A stretch of 64,000 nt of DNA from Prunella strophiata (Eukaryota; Chordata; Aves; Passeriformes; Prunellidae). The position numbers and the translations under genes are program-made. The stretch is taken from the NCBI GenBank assembly GCA_036583965.1, contig JAZBQD010000019.1:992001-1056000 (forward strand), given 5' to 3'. The notes under the pieces were generated by a model. The model saw nothing but the letters and a program-made list of their open reading frames with translations. It was not told the DNA's origin and did no database searches. Below are positions 11,362-22,342 of the stretch, in pieces; within the stretch, counting starts at the first letter, position 1; each line of letters starts with the position of its first letter.

Positions 11362-14334
11362 CAAGACAAGGAGGACATGGAGGAGCTGGAGCATGTCCAG
11401 GGTGAGGAATGGAGATGGGAAGGGGCTGGAGAATTCCTGAGGAGCTGGGAAGGGAATGGAGAATCCCTGAGGGAGCTGGGAAGGGAATGGAGAATCCCTG
11501 AGGGAGCTGGGAAGGGAGTGGAGAATCCCTGAGGGAGCTGGGAAGGGAATGGAGAATCCCTGAGGGAGCTGGGAAGGGAATGGAGAATCCCTGAGGAGCT
11601 GGGAAGGGAATGGAGAATCCCTGAGGGAGCTGGGAAGGGAATGGAGAATCCCTGAGGGGCTGGGAAGGGAATGGAGAATCCCTGAGGGAGCTGGGAAGGG
11701 AATGGAGAATCCCTGAGGGAGCTGGGAAGGGAATGGAGAATCCCTGAGGGAGCTGGGAAGGGAATGGAGAATCCCTGAGGGAGCTGGGAAGGGAATGGAG
11801 AATCCCTGAGGGAGCTGGGAAGGGAATGGAGAATCCCTGAGGGAGCTGGGAAGGGAATGGAGAATCCCTGAGGGAGCTGGGAAGGGAATGGAGAATCCCT
11901 GAGGGAGCTGGGAAGGGAATGGAGAATCCCTGAGGGAGCTGGGAAGGGAATGGAGAATCCCTGAGGAGCTGGGAAGGGAATGGAGAATCCCTGAGGGAGC
12001 TGGGAAGGGAATGGAGAATCCCTGAGGGAGCTGGGAAGGGAATGGAGAATCCCTGAGGGAGCTGGGAAGGGAATGGAGAATCCCTGAGGGAGCTGGGAAG
12101 GGAATGGAGAATCCCTGAGGGAGCTGGGAAGGGAATGGAGAATCCCTGAGGGAGCTGGGAAGGGAATGGAGAATCCCTGAGGGAGCTGGGAAGGGAATGG
12201 AGAATCCCTGAGGGAGCTGGGAAGGGAATGGAGAATCCCTGAGGGAGCTGGGAAGGGAATGGAGAATCCCTGAGGGAGCTGGGAAGGGAATGGAGAATCC
12301 CTGAGGGAGCTGGGAAGGGAATGGAGAATCCCTGAGGGAGCTGGGAAGGGAATGGAGAATCCCTGAGGAGCTGGGAAGGGAATGGAGAATCCCTGAGGGA
12401 GCTGGGAAGGGAATGGAGAATCCCTGAGGGAGCTGGGAAGGGAATGGAGAATCCCTGAGGGAGCTGGGAAGGGAATGGAGAATCCCTGAGGGAGCTGGGA
12501 AGGGAATGGAGAATCCCTGAGGAGCTGGGAAGGGAATGGAGAATCCCTGAGGGAGCTGGGAAGGGAATGGAGAATCCCTGAGGGAGCTGGGAAGGGAATG
12601 GAGAATCCCTGAGGGAGCTGGGAAGGGAATGGAGAATCCCTGAGGAGCTGGGAAGGGAATGGAGAATCCCTGAGGGAGCTGGGAAGGGAATGGAGAATCC
12701 CTGAGGGAGCTGGGAAGGGAATGGAGAATCCCTGAGGGAGCTGGGAAGGGAATGGAGAATCCCTGAGGGAGCTGGGAAGGGAATGGAGAATCCCTGAGGG
12801 AGCTGGGAAGGGAATGGAGAATCCCTGAGGGAGCTGGGAAGGGAATGGAGAATCCCTGAGGGAGCTGGGAAGGGAATGGAGAATCCCTGAGGGAGCTGGG
12901 AAGGGAATGGAGAATCCCTGAGGGAGCTGGGAAGGGAATGGAGAATCCCTGAGGGAGCTGGGAAGGGAATGGAGAATCCCTGAGGGAGCTGGGAAGGGAA
13001 TGGAGAATCCCTGAGGGAGCTGGGAAGGGAATGGAGAATCCCTGAGGGAGCTGGGAAGGGAATGGAGAATCCCTGAGGGAGCTGGGAAGGGAATGGAGAA
13101 TCCCTGAGGGAGCTGGGAAGGGAATGGAGAATCCCTGAGGGAGCTGGGAAGGGAATGGAGAATCCCTGAGGGAGCTGGGAAGGGAATGGAGAATCCCTGA
13201 GGGAGCTGGGAAGGGAATGGAGAATCCCTGAGGGAGCTGGGAAGGGAATGGAGAATCCCTGAGGGAGCTGGGAAGGGAATGGAGAATCCCTGAGGGAGCT
13301 GGGAAGGGAATGGAGAATCCCTGAGGGAGCTGGGAAGGGAATGGAGAATCCCTGAGGGAGCTGGGAAGGGAATGGAGAATCCCTGAGGGAGCTGGGAAGG
13401 GAATGGAGAATCCCTGAGGGAGCTGGGAAGGGAATGGAGAATCCCTGAGGGAGCTGGGAAGGGAATGGAGAATCCCTGAGGGAGCTGGGAAGGGAATGGA
13501 GAATCCCTGAGGGAGCTGGGAAGGGAATGGAGAATCCCTGAGGGAGCTGGGAAGGGAATGGAGAATCCCTGAGGGAGCTGGGAAGGGAATGGAGAATCCC
13601 TGAGGGAGCTGGGAAGGGAATGGAGAATCCCTGAGGGAGCTGGGAAGGGAATGGAGAATCCCTGAGGGAGCTGGGAAGGGAATGGAGAATCCCTGAGGGA
13701 GCTGGGAAGGGAATGGAGAATCCCTGAGGGAGCTGGGAAGGGAATGGAGAATCCCTGAGGGAGCTGGGAAGGGAATGGAGAATCCCTGAGGGAGCTGGGA
13801 AGGGAATGGAGAATCCCTGAGGGAGCTGGGAAGGGAATGGAGAATCCCTGAGGGAGCTGGGAAGGGAATGGAGAATCCCTGAGGGAGCTGGGAAGGGAAT
13901 GGAGAATCCCTGAGGGAGCTGGGAAGGGAATGGAGAATCCCTGAGGGAGCTGGGAAGGGAATGGAGAATCCCTGAGGGAGCTGGGAAGGGAATGGAGAAT
14001 CCCTGAGGGAGCTGGGAAGGGAATGGAGAATCCCTGAGGGAGCTGGGAAGGGAATGGAGAATCCCTGAGGGAGCTGGGAAGGGAATGGAGAATCCCTGAG
14101 GGAGCTGGGAAGGGAATGGAGAATCCCTGAGGGAGCTGGGAAGGGAATGGAGAATCCCTGAGGGAGCTGGGAAGGGAATGGAGAATCCCTGAGGGAGCTG
14201 GGAGGAATTTAAAATCCCTGTGGATGTGGCACTTGGGGACATGGGGCAGTGGTGCCTTGCAGCGCTGGGGAATGGTTGGATTTCATGATCCAGAGGCTTT
14301 TCCAACCCAAACAATTCCCTGATTCTGCCCTGAG
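11362..14334 (+). repeat. CR1 copy interrupted by a 31-bp minisatellite
   Basis: The left part (11362-11403: CAAGACAAGGAGGACATGG, GAGCTGGAGCATGTCCAGG) matches the CR1 segment also seen at 49610-49660. The right part (14210-14334) is a CR1 3' end (GGATGTGGCACTTGGGGAC, GAGGCTTTTCCAACCC, ATTCCCTGATTC). The middle CR1 sequence present at 49740-49930 (CAGAGGAGGCTCAGGGGGC onward) is absent. The array replaces or bridges it. Confidence 0.85.
11404..14212. repeat. 31-bp minisatellite, about 90 units, inside CR1
   Basis: The unit is GGGAGCTGGGAAGGGAATGG then AGAATCCCTGA (31 bp). A 30-bp variant lacking one G (CTGAGGAGCTGGG) occurs at about 11590, 11960, 12365, 12520 and 12640. A GAGGGGCTGGG variant lies near 11655, and an AGGGAGTGG variant near 11515. 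All variants lie left of about 12.65 kb. The remaining roughly 50 units appear identical. Because 31 mod 3 is 1 and the minus strand has no stop, one minus frame stays open for 1044 residues with a 31-residue period. It is not a gene. Confidence 0.97.
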
Positions 14335-16256
14335 TGAGCCCTGCTGCTTCTGTTCCCTCCAAGGGTCCCTCAGTGCAGTGACCCCTCCTGCTGAGCCACA
14401 ATTCCCATCCCTCAGGAGAAGCAGCTGAAATCCATTAATCTGCCCCTTGTTTCCCCAGGGATTGTCCCTGTCACCTCCACCAGCAGCTTCTCCAGCAGCT
14501 CTGGGTGTTACACGTGTAAACAGAGACTCCTTGAACCTCCTCTGGCTTTTGCAAAATTAACATTACCTTTGTTTTCCCCACCCGTCCAGGAGCTTGATCC
14601 AGGGATTTCCCGAATCCCTGGACAGCCCCTGCTTTGTTTTCCTGAGGAACAAAACTCCAGCTGGAAGAGCTGCAGCCATCAGCTGCTTCTCCACAAAACC
14701 CTTGGAGCTCCCAGCCCTATTGATTGCAGCCAGAGCCTTGAATCAACAATTAACCTTTCTAACGATGACGCCTCTCCCTCCCAAGCGCGGCTCGGTCGCT
14801 TTGCAAAGTTTGCTTTTCAAAAGTGAACGAATCGATGTGATTTTGCGTCTATTGACCCATCTCAAATGCCAAGGTTGTGGTGGGGAAGATGCAAATCTTG
14901 TTCTGGGCTTTGTGGGCTCTCAGCCCTCAGTGTTGGTTGCTGCCTTTTTAACATTTATCTCCTTTAATTCTCTCACTGATCGCAGCAGCTGAAACCGGCG
15001 TTGTTGACACCTTGGAGAACATCCTGGGCTTGTGTAGAGGACTCTGAGCTCACAGAGTGTGTATTTGCAGGTTTTGGCAGCATTTCTGATTTGAATGGGG
15101 CTCAGCACTTGGCCTTCATTCACAGGGATGAGCTTAGCTCAGTGCTGAGCCCTGTGAGCTCCTCAGTGAATCCCAAGTCCTGCTAGGAGGCATTTCTTCC
15201 TTGGATCTTCCCTTGAAACAGATTTTTATTCCCTGACCATTCATTAACAGCGTGCATCTTTAGTGGCTACACCTTTCTTGCACCTTTAGTAGCTACAAGG
15301 CTTTGCAGAGAGAAAATAAATCACGTTTTCACTCCAAAACCTCTCCATATCAGAGCAAAACACAAAGGGCCCAACCCAGCCTGTCAATGAATATTTCATC
15401 TGTTTGGGGTTTTTTCCCTCCATACCAACATGGAATTTCTGCCCACAGGAACCCCTTTTGCTGCCAAAGAGCAGCTGCAATTATCTGCTAATTAACACAG
15501 GGTAATAAATCAGTTTAATTTGCAGACACCAGGGCAGAACAACACAACCAAAATTCCTTTGTTAGTCAAGGGCAGAAGCACCAACCCAGGAAGATCTGAT
15601 ACCAGGTTTGAAGCCTTCAAATCAGTGTTCAGCATTAATTTGCTTAATTGAAAGTACATTTTGAAATTCTCAATAAAACCCAGAGTTCTCAGAGTCTCAG
15701 GATTGTTGAACTGTGCTGGCTCCTGGTTAAAGTGGGCAAGGCAAGGGAAAAAGGAAAATCAAGGCCCTAAAATCCTCTTTTTATTGTAAGGAACAATACC
15801 CTGGTGAGTGGTGATGAAACCATCCCTTCATGCATCCACAGCCTTTGAGCTGCTATTAAATAATGAATAATCAGCATCCAGTCGAATTCCCAGAAAACTG
15901 GGAATTCCCAATTGTTGGGAATTTGACTGGAGGTTGATTTTGGATGATTTTGATGCTTTGCCTAGGTCTGCATTCCCTGAATCATATGACATCCCTGGTG
16001 AAGGGATGTCCTCAGACTCAGTGGGATGCAGGTCAGGGCAAAGCAGCTTCCAAGAGGGTTCTGTGCTGGGAAGAGCCTCCAGCCAATGCTCCCCCTCTGA
16101 TCTCCAGATCTTTCCCTGGGGAGATTTGCTCCCACCATCCCATGCCCTTTGGATCTTCCCAAGTTCCCCCTTTTACCCCCTGCACAGGAGCCACAGGGAC
16201 ATCCCTGTCCCATGTCACCCCTGCCTGGTGGCCTGGGGAGACTTAGGATGGGGGAT
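14335..16256. other. Low-copy stretch with a possible conserved non-coding core
   Basis: No known repeat. 14510-14900 differs from its surroundings. It retains several CpGs (AACGATGACG, AAGCGCGGCTCGGTCGC, ACGAATCGATG) and homeobox- or SOX-like words (CTATTGATTGCAGCC, CAACAATTAACC). This resembles an avian conserved non-coding element, but conservation cannot be judged from one sequence. Confidence 0.35.
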
Positions 16257-16478
16257 CACAGAATTCCAGAATAGGTTGGGTTGGAGGGGATCCTAAATCC
16301 CATCTCATCCACCCAACCCCCTGCCATGGCAGGGACACCTCCCACTGTCCCAGGCTGCTCCAGCCCCAGTGTCCAGCCTGGCCTTGGGCACTGCCAGGGA
16401 TCCAGGGGCAGCCACAGCTGCTCTGGCAATTCCAGCCCAGCCAGCAATTCCCAATGCCCAATCTCCCATCTAACTCTG
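16257..16478 (-). repeat. CR1 LINE 3' fragment (CCATGGCAGGGACACC type)
   Basis: Antisense tail CACAGAATTCCAGAATAGG, then GGTTGGAGGGGATCCTAAA, CTGCCATGGCAGGGACACC, CAGGGATCCAGGGGCAGCC and GCCCAGCCAGCAATTCCC. Truncated at its 5' end near 16478. Confidence 0.93.
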
Positions 16479-17511
16479 ATCCTCCAATCCTGAAGATGTG
16501 AGATGGTGATTTCGAATCCCATTTCCCCTCCAAATTAAGCAGCACTTTGGTTTTGATAACAAAAAGACAAAACATTTCCTGCGAGGCTCATTCCCAATCC
16601 CAGAAAACCCAGTGGGATGTCCAGCAGCAGCAGCACTGCCCAGAGTCCCTCAGCTCCCATCCAGTTGTTTTCCCAAAGTGAAAACAACAGCAGAGAGAAT
16701 TCAGCCTTCACATCCCTCCATGCTTCCTAAAGAAACCACTCCCTGCCTCAGAATTGAATGAAATAAAAAATTAATTTTTTTCAATTATTTTTAAACTTAA
16801 TTTTGAGGAAATTTCCTTAAAATATTAAGAAATTCAGGATGGGGCTAAAAGGTCTTTGTGCATTAATACCAGACTGAAGTGGTTTCTAATTAGCTCACAG
16901 TGATGAAGGGAAAACCTTAAAGAAAAGTGAATTTTAAATGAATTAAGGTGCTAGGAATGATCAGTGTTTCCTTGTCCTACAGATTAATTTGCTGACTATT
17001 TTATTTTCCTTTTCCTTGAGGGCCTTTTAATTATGCAGAGAAATCTCATCAAACCCAGCTGAAGAAGGGCAGGACAATTAGGAGCAAACAAACACTTCAG
17101 CAGAAAGCCCCACCTGGATTATTTTTGCAACAACCACTCAGCCAGCTCCAGGAACCTTTGCTGCATTTCCAGCCAGATCCTGATCAGATTTTTCCAATAA
17201 TCCCAACAATTCAGCAAATCCCCAGGCTGGGCTCCCTGGGGAAGGCCACAGGCTTTGAATTTCGTTGCTGCTGGGGTGTAAAATTTATTCACACTGGGCT
17301 CAATAAAGAAGTTGTAACTTGGAACAAACCACACTTGGAAAGGAAATAAACAAGGATAAAGGAAATTTGTAGTAAATTATTGATTTTGTTTACTGTTGCT
17401 GCCACTCTCCGAACTTTATGAGCCACCTCAAGTCCCAAAAACTTCCTGTTTTCATGGTTTTGTCTCATTAAGGCTGCTTACACACTCCTGGCATGGCAAA
17501 GACCTGATCCC
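16479..17511. other. AT-rich low-copy stretch
   Basis: 16740-17050 is strongly AT-rich with several TTAATT words (AAATTAATTTTTTTCAATT). No gene or repeat family recognised. Confidence 0.45.
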
Positions 17512-17664
17512 AGAGCTCCAGGATGATTTGGGTTGGAAGGGATTTTAAGGATCATCCATTTCCAGCAGGGACAACTTCCACTGTCCCAGGCTGCTCCAAA
17601 CCTGGCCTGGGACACTTCCAGGGATGCAGGGGCAGCCACAGCTCCTCTGGGAAACCTCACGTTT
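17512..17664 (-). repeat. CR1 LINE 3' fragment, diverged
   Basis: Antisense GATTTGGGTTGGAAGGGAT, TTAAGGATCATCCATTTCC, CACTGTCCCAGGCTGCTCC and GCAGGGGCAGCCACAGC. It is older-looking than neighbouring copies, with a deletion of the CCATGGC segment. Confidence 0.85.
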
Positions 17665-18021
17665 GCAGGGATGGATGAAATGTTTATAAAAAATCTAATC
17701 AGGAAGGGAATTACAGGACCTGTTCCATGGAGAGCCATCCCAAAGCCATGGCTGGAGATGGAATATGCTCCCTGAAATATGAATTTTCCAAAAAACTTCC
17801 CGGGCTGATGTCTGGATCAGGCTCTTTTCTTTCATTCCTGGCACAGTTTTTGTCTCTGCTCTCTCCTGTTATTTCTGGAAGCCAAAAAGGAGGAGATGAG
17901 GAGAAGGTGAGAGCAGAGGGCAGCACCCAGCACCAAACTGGGCATGGAGGAAGGAGAAATCTGGGTTTGGAGCACTCCATTCCCAGCCAGCACAAGGAGA
18001 ACCTTTGTTCTGCTGCTCCTG
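17665..18021. other. Low-copy stretch before the 45-bp minisatellite
   Basis: Unique-looking sequence with no gene recognised. Confidence 0.4.
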
Positions 18022-18260
18022 CCAGTGCCATCCCTGTGCCAGGAGATGGATCCCAAGGGATCCAACACCATCCCTGTGCCAGGAGATGGATCTGTTCTAA
18101 GGGATCCAGTGCCATCCCTGTGCCAGGAGATGGATCTGCTCCCAAGGGATCCAACACCATCCCTGTGCCAGGAGATGGATCTGTTCCTAAGGGATCCAGT
18201 GCCATCCCTGTGCCAGGAGATGGATCTGTTCCTAACGGGATGTCCAAGGACACCATCCCT
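18022..18260. repeat. 45-bp minisatellite truncated by the assembly gap
   Basis: Repeats CCATCCCTGTGCCAGGAG, ATGGATCTGTTCCTAAGGG, ATCCAGTG with a 45-bp period, about five copies. AGTG and AACACC variants alternate at the unit end. The first unit lacks about 5 bp. The last unit diverges (AACGGGATGTCCAAGG) and then runs into Ns. Confidence 0.9.
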
Positions 18261-18760
18261 NNNNNNNNNNNNNNNNNNNNNNNNNNNNNNNNNNNNNNNN
18301 NNNNNNNNNNNNNNNNNNNNNNNNNNNNNNNNNNNNNNNNNNNNNNNNNNNNNNNNNNNNNNNNNNNNNNNNNNNNNNNNNNNNNNNNNNNNNNNNNNNN
18401 NNNNNNNNNNNNNNNNNNNNNNNNNNNNNNNNNNNNNNNNNNNNNNNNNNNNNNNNNNNNNNNNNNNNNNNNNNNNNNNNNNNNNNNNNNNNNNNNNNNN
18501 NNNNNNNNNNNNNNNNNNNNNNNNNNNNNNNNNNNNNNNNNNNNNNNNNNNNNNNNNNNNNNNNNNNNNNNNNNNNNNNNNNNNNNNNNNNNNNNNNNNN
18601 NNNNNNNNNNNNNNNNNNNNNNNNNNNNNNNNNNNNNNNNNNNNNNNNNNNNNNNNNNNNNNNNNNNNNNNNNNNNNNNNNNNNNNNNNNNNNNNNNNNN
18701 NNNNNNNNNNNNNNNNNNNNNNNNNNNNNNNNNNNNNNNNNNNNNNNNNNNNNNNNNNNN
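18261..18760. other. Assembly gap of exactly 500 N
   Basis: All bases are N. The round length suggests a default gap size rather than a measured one. Frames spanning it are meaningless. Confidence 0.99.
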
Positions 18761-18868
18761 ATAATAAACTCCCACATCTGCCCCTGTCATTTTAGGCTCA
18801 GGTTTAGGAGGGGGATTGGCACAGGAGCCTCAGGGCTGGGCTCAGCAGCTCATTCCCTGTATTTTTCT

Positions 18869-19161
18869 ATCTCTTATCTCTGGGATGGGCTCTACCAGTG
18901 CCCTTGGCCAGTGCCCGACCCCAGTCCCAGCTTTGCTGAGAGGGAAAACCTTCCCAGAGTTCTCCAGATGTTCCTGGGGGTTTGCAGCTCCATCCACTCT
19001 GAACTGATCCTATAAAAATGAGCAAACAGGGATCTCCACTCACTTCAGAGTGGGAGCTCAAGGAAATGAAGATGGAAAACCAAAACTTAACACCCCTGCT
19101 GTAAGAAGGGCCGAGCATGAATATGGATGATCCATTAGGGAACTGACTGATGGATGACCCC
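18869..19161 (+). repeat. Direct duplication, copy 1
   Basis: From ATCTCTTATCTCTGGGATGG to GACTGATGGATGACCCC, with about 90 percent identity by eye to 19414-19712. Both copies contain CTGATCCTATAAAAA. Orientation is arbitrary. It could be a local segmental duplication or two copies of an unrecognised interspersed repeat or LTR. Confidence 0.85.
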
Positions 19162-19413
19162 TTCCAAAGGCCTGACCACCCTTTCCAGGAAGAAATTGCT
19201 CCTGTTGGCCAACCTGAGCCCCCCTGGTACAGCTTGAGGGATGAAACAACAACCTGACCTCGGGGCAGGAATTGAAAGGGGGAAAATTTGGAAACTCTTC
19301 ATTTCCTTTTCCTATTCCTACAACACATCTGTGTTACACCTGAAGCCAGACAGAAGATTCTGCCAAAATCAGATGCATTTTGAGTGGAAATACACCTCAA
19401 ACTGGAAGTTCCC

Positions 19414-19712
19414 ATCTCTTATCTCTGGGATGGGCTCTATTAGTGCCCTTGGCAAGTGCCCAACACCAGTCCCAGCTTTGCTGAGAGGGAAAACCTTCCC
19501 AGAGCCATCCAAATGTTCCTGAGGGTTTGCAGCTCCATCCACTCTGAACTGATCCTATAAAAAAGAGCAAACAGGGATCTCCACTCATTTCAGGAGCTGA
19601 GGCAAATGAAGATGGAAAACAAGTCAAGGAAATCAAAATTAACATCCCTGCAGTAAGGAGGGCCAGGCATGAATATGGATGATCCATTATGGAATTGACT
19701 GATGGATGACCC
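19414..19712 (+). repeat. Direct duplication, copy 2
   Basis: Paralogue of 18869-19161, offset about 548 bp. The copies differ by a short insertion near 19610 (AACAAGTCAAGGAAATC) and by scattered substitutions. The 250 bp between the copies is not duplicated. Confidence 0.85.
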
Positions 19713-20234
19713 GTAACTCATCCCAAGTAATGGCTCACACTGAGTAATGGAGTTTCTCTTTCCAGATGAAACATTTGTCACTTAAATGTCTTCCACATCA
19801 CCCTGCATGGAAACCTCTGGGCAATTTAACTTAAGCACTGTTTGCTTTAGGATTTCCAAAAATAAAATTCCTCTTCCAGGTTTAAACATGGTGCCCCATT
19901 AATCAAAATCAACCCTGCACTCTCAATTTCCTTGGATCACCTTTGGCTTTGCTGTCATGGCTCTGTCAGTGCTCAGCAGAATTCTCCCAGAGTGGGAGAA
20001 GGAATCCCATTCCCTTAACCAGAAAAAAGGTTGGAAATCAAGCAGGATCCCCTCACAAGGGTGGAGACGGAGAATGGGCTCAGCCACAGGGGCTGGCATT
20101 TTGGAAGAGGATTTTTTAACAATTTAACATTGCTCTGGTGAGTTGGATGCTCTGGGATGTTGTGGATCCAGAAAGGAGGGAGGAATAATGGGATTGAGCC
20201 TCCTGCAAATGCAGAGGAGAACAGGCAGATTTAC
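19713..20234. other. Low-copy stretch
   Basis: No gene or recognised repeat. Confidence 0.4.
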
Positions 20235-20638
20235 TCTGGAGCTCCTCTGCTCTGGAGCCAGGCTGGGAGAGCTGGGAATGTTCCCCTGGAGAGGAGAAGG
20301 CTCCAGGGAGAGCTCAGAGCCCCTGGCAGGGCCTGGAGGGGCTCCAGGAGAGCTGCAGAGGGACTGGGGACAAGGCATGGAGGGACAGGACACAGGGAAT
20401 GGCTCCCAGTGCCAGAGGGCAGGGATGGGTGGGAGATTGGGAATTGGGAATTGCTGGCTGGGCTGGAATTGCCAGAGCAGCTGTGGCTGCCCCTGGATCC
20501 CTGGCAGTGCCCAAGGCCAGGCTGGGCACTGGGGCTGGGAGCAGCCTGGGACAGTGGGAGGTGTCCCTGCCCACCCAGAAGTGGCATTGGACAGGATTTA
20601 AGGTCCCTTTAATCCAAACCATTCCATGGTTCCATGAT
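20235..20638 (+). repeat. CR1 LINE 3' fragment, about 400 bp
   Basis: Carries the upstream CR1 block (GAGCTCCTCTGCTCTGGAGC, GGAATGTTCCCCTGGAGAGG, GGGGCTCCAGGAGAGC) followed by the CCATGGC-type end and the tail ATTCCATGGTTCCATG. Very similar to the copy at 29005-29402, suggesting a recently active subfamily. Confidence 0.95.
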
Positions 20639-21635
20639 TATCCCTGGTGAGGTGTCTCCTGCCTTTTCCATGCTCCACTTTGAGCTTCTCCCAAATACTT
20701 CCCCTCTAAACTCTTACAACGACCCTGCAAGACATAAAAAAGCCTCAGTATTGTTGCTCCCTTTCATTAAGTGAAACAAACTTGGAGAAGGAAATTTTTC
20801 CCTCTTAGTTCACCAAAAATTTCAGGAAATGTCATCTGAGGTCAGTTTTCCTGCTCAGGATTCCAAAGAAAACCAAGCACAGAAGGCTTTGGACTGCATT
20901 GGATTGCATTTGCTGTTTGATGGTCTGGTAACACTTTAATAGTCTTCAATGAGCATTTAATTTAGATTTAATAGGGCAGCTTCTCTGTTGTAATTAAATA
21001 TCAATTGATTGTTCCAAGAGCACTTGCTTGATTTAATATCGAAGAGATAAACCTGCTTTGCTGTATAATTAACTCCGAACACAACAATAAAAGTGCAATT
21101 AAATTTCTGGAACACAGAACTTGTAAAAAAAGTTGCTCGAGCTGCTGGACACGAGGGAATGAAAGAAAAATTATGTTAAAATTGTGCTCTAGCAGTGATC
21201 CTAAGAGCTAATTAATTACTTTGCTTAACTATTGATGATTTTGACCTTTGATGTAGAGATTCCTTTGAGGTGGAAATCAAACTATGGAAGTGCTGTTCCC
21301 ACTGGGAATGGCATCAGGAGAGAGTTTTCTTCAAACAGGTATAGGAAAAATGTCAGGTAAAATGTCATTTTAATGGATTTTTCCCCCTGCATTAATAGTT
21401 GGTGTTTATTATATCTACACTTAAATATTCAGCCTTTGAAATAGTTCACCTTATTTTTCAAACACATCATTAATTCCCATTGTAGGTTTTTCCTGTTTGC
21501 TTTTCCCCTTGTTCCTGCAGATTTTTTAAATGGAGTCAGTGACTTAAAAATGGAGAAAGAAAAGAAAAAAACAGGCCTGGGAATGGTTTTAGTGCTGACC
21601 AGGAGAAGCCATCTGTGAGCAGGACACAAATCCCA
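20639..21635. other. AT-rich low-copy stretch, possible conserved element
   Basis: 20900-21260 is rich in TAATTA and TTAATT-type homeodomain words (GTAATTAAATATCAATTGATT, split here by length, and GCTAATTAATTACTTTGC). It lacks simple-sequence decay and holds no CR1. It may be a conserved non-coding element. No codon structure seen. Confidence 0.35.
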
Positions 21636-21922
21636 CATTTTCACAAGGGCAGCACAAGAGGGAATGGCCTGAAGCTGAAGGAGGGCAGGGACTGGGTGGG
21701 AGATTGGGAACTGGGAATTCCTGGCTGGGCTGGGAATTGCCAGAGCAGCTGTGGCTGCCCCTGGATCCCTGGCAGTGCCCAAGGCAAGGCTGGACACTGG
21801 GGCTGGAGCAGCCTGGCACAGTGGGAGGTGTCCCTACACATGGAAAAGGTGTGGAATGGGATGGGATTTAAGATCCCTTCCAACCCAAACCAGTCTGGGA
21901 TTTTGGGATTCTATAAAATCCT
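21636..21922 (+). repeat. CR1 LINE 3' fragment
   Basis: GGGCAGCACAAGAGGGAATGG, GATTGGGAACTGGGAATTCC, GCCAGAGCAGCTGTGGCTGC and GGATGGGATTTAAGATCCC, then the tail GGGATTCTATAAAA. It preserves the GAATGGGATGGGATTTAA segment that is the likely seed of the GGGAT array at 27901. Confidence 0.93.
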
Positions 21923-22186
21923 CAGGAGCAAAGAGTTTTTGGACCTCCTGGTACAAAGCTGGCAAAAGCAACCCTGTATCCTTATTTTCTGTGAAATTTG
22001 TGCCCATCCAACTGATCCCTAAAAGCCAGGTCCTTCTTCCTGCACATCCTCAGGGCAGGGAGTGACTCCTTGGGGCTTCACACGTTTCCCATCACCCTGA
22101 AGCCCTTAATTGGATAAAACCCCCTAAACTCCACCCTAACACAATCACTGAATAAATAAAACAAATGTCTTCATTAAAGGTAAAAA

Positions 22187-22342
22187 TCCCAGAATCCTGG
22201 GATCCCTGGGGCTGGAAAAGCCCTCCCAGCCCATCCAGTCCCAGCTGTGCCCCATGCCCAGAGCTCTGAGTGCCACCTCCAGGAATCCCTTGGGCACCTC
22301 CAGGGATGGGCACTCAACCTCCTGGGCAGCCACTCCCATTTT
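22187..22342 (-). repeat. CR1 LINE 3' fragment (GTGCCCAAGGAATTCCTGG type)
   Basis: Antisense of the subtype at 3279-3522: CTGGAAAAGCCCTCCCAGCC, CCAGAGCTCTGAGTGCCACC, GGAATCCCTTGGGCACCTCC, GGGCAGCCAC. Confidence 0.88.

Noticed and set aside
11267..14401. Open frame of 1044 residues on the minus strand (31-residue repeats)
   Set aside because: Produced by a stop-free 31-bp DNA unit read in three rotating phases. The repeat is at DNA level and lies inside a CR1.
17711..18795. Long frames across 18261-18760
   Set aside because: They run through an N gap and a minisatellite, so the open length has no meaning.
20143..20612. 150-residue frames in CR1 copies (also at 24640, 28895, 29534, 31015, 46245)
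   Set aside because: The GC-rich CR1 3' end is stop-poor in several frames. The same peptides recur at every copy. They are not the CR1 reverse transcriptase, which is absent from these truncated copies.
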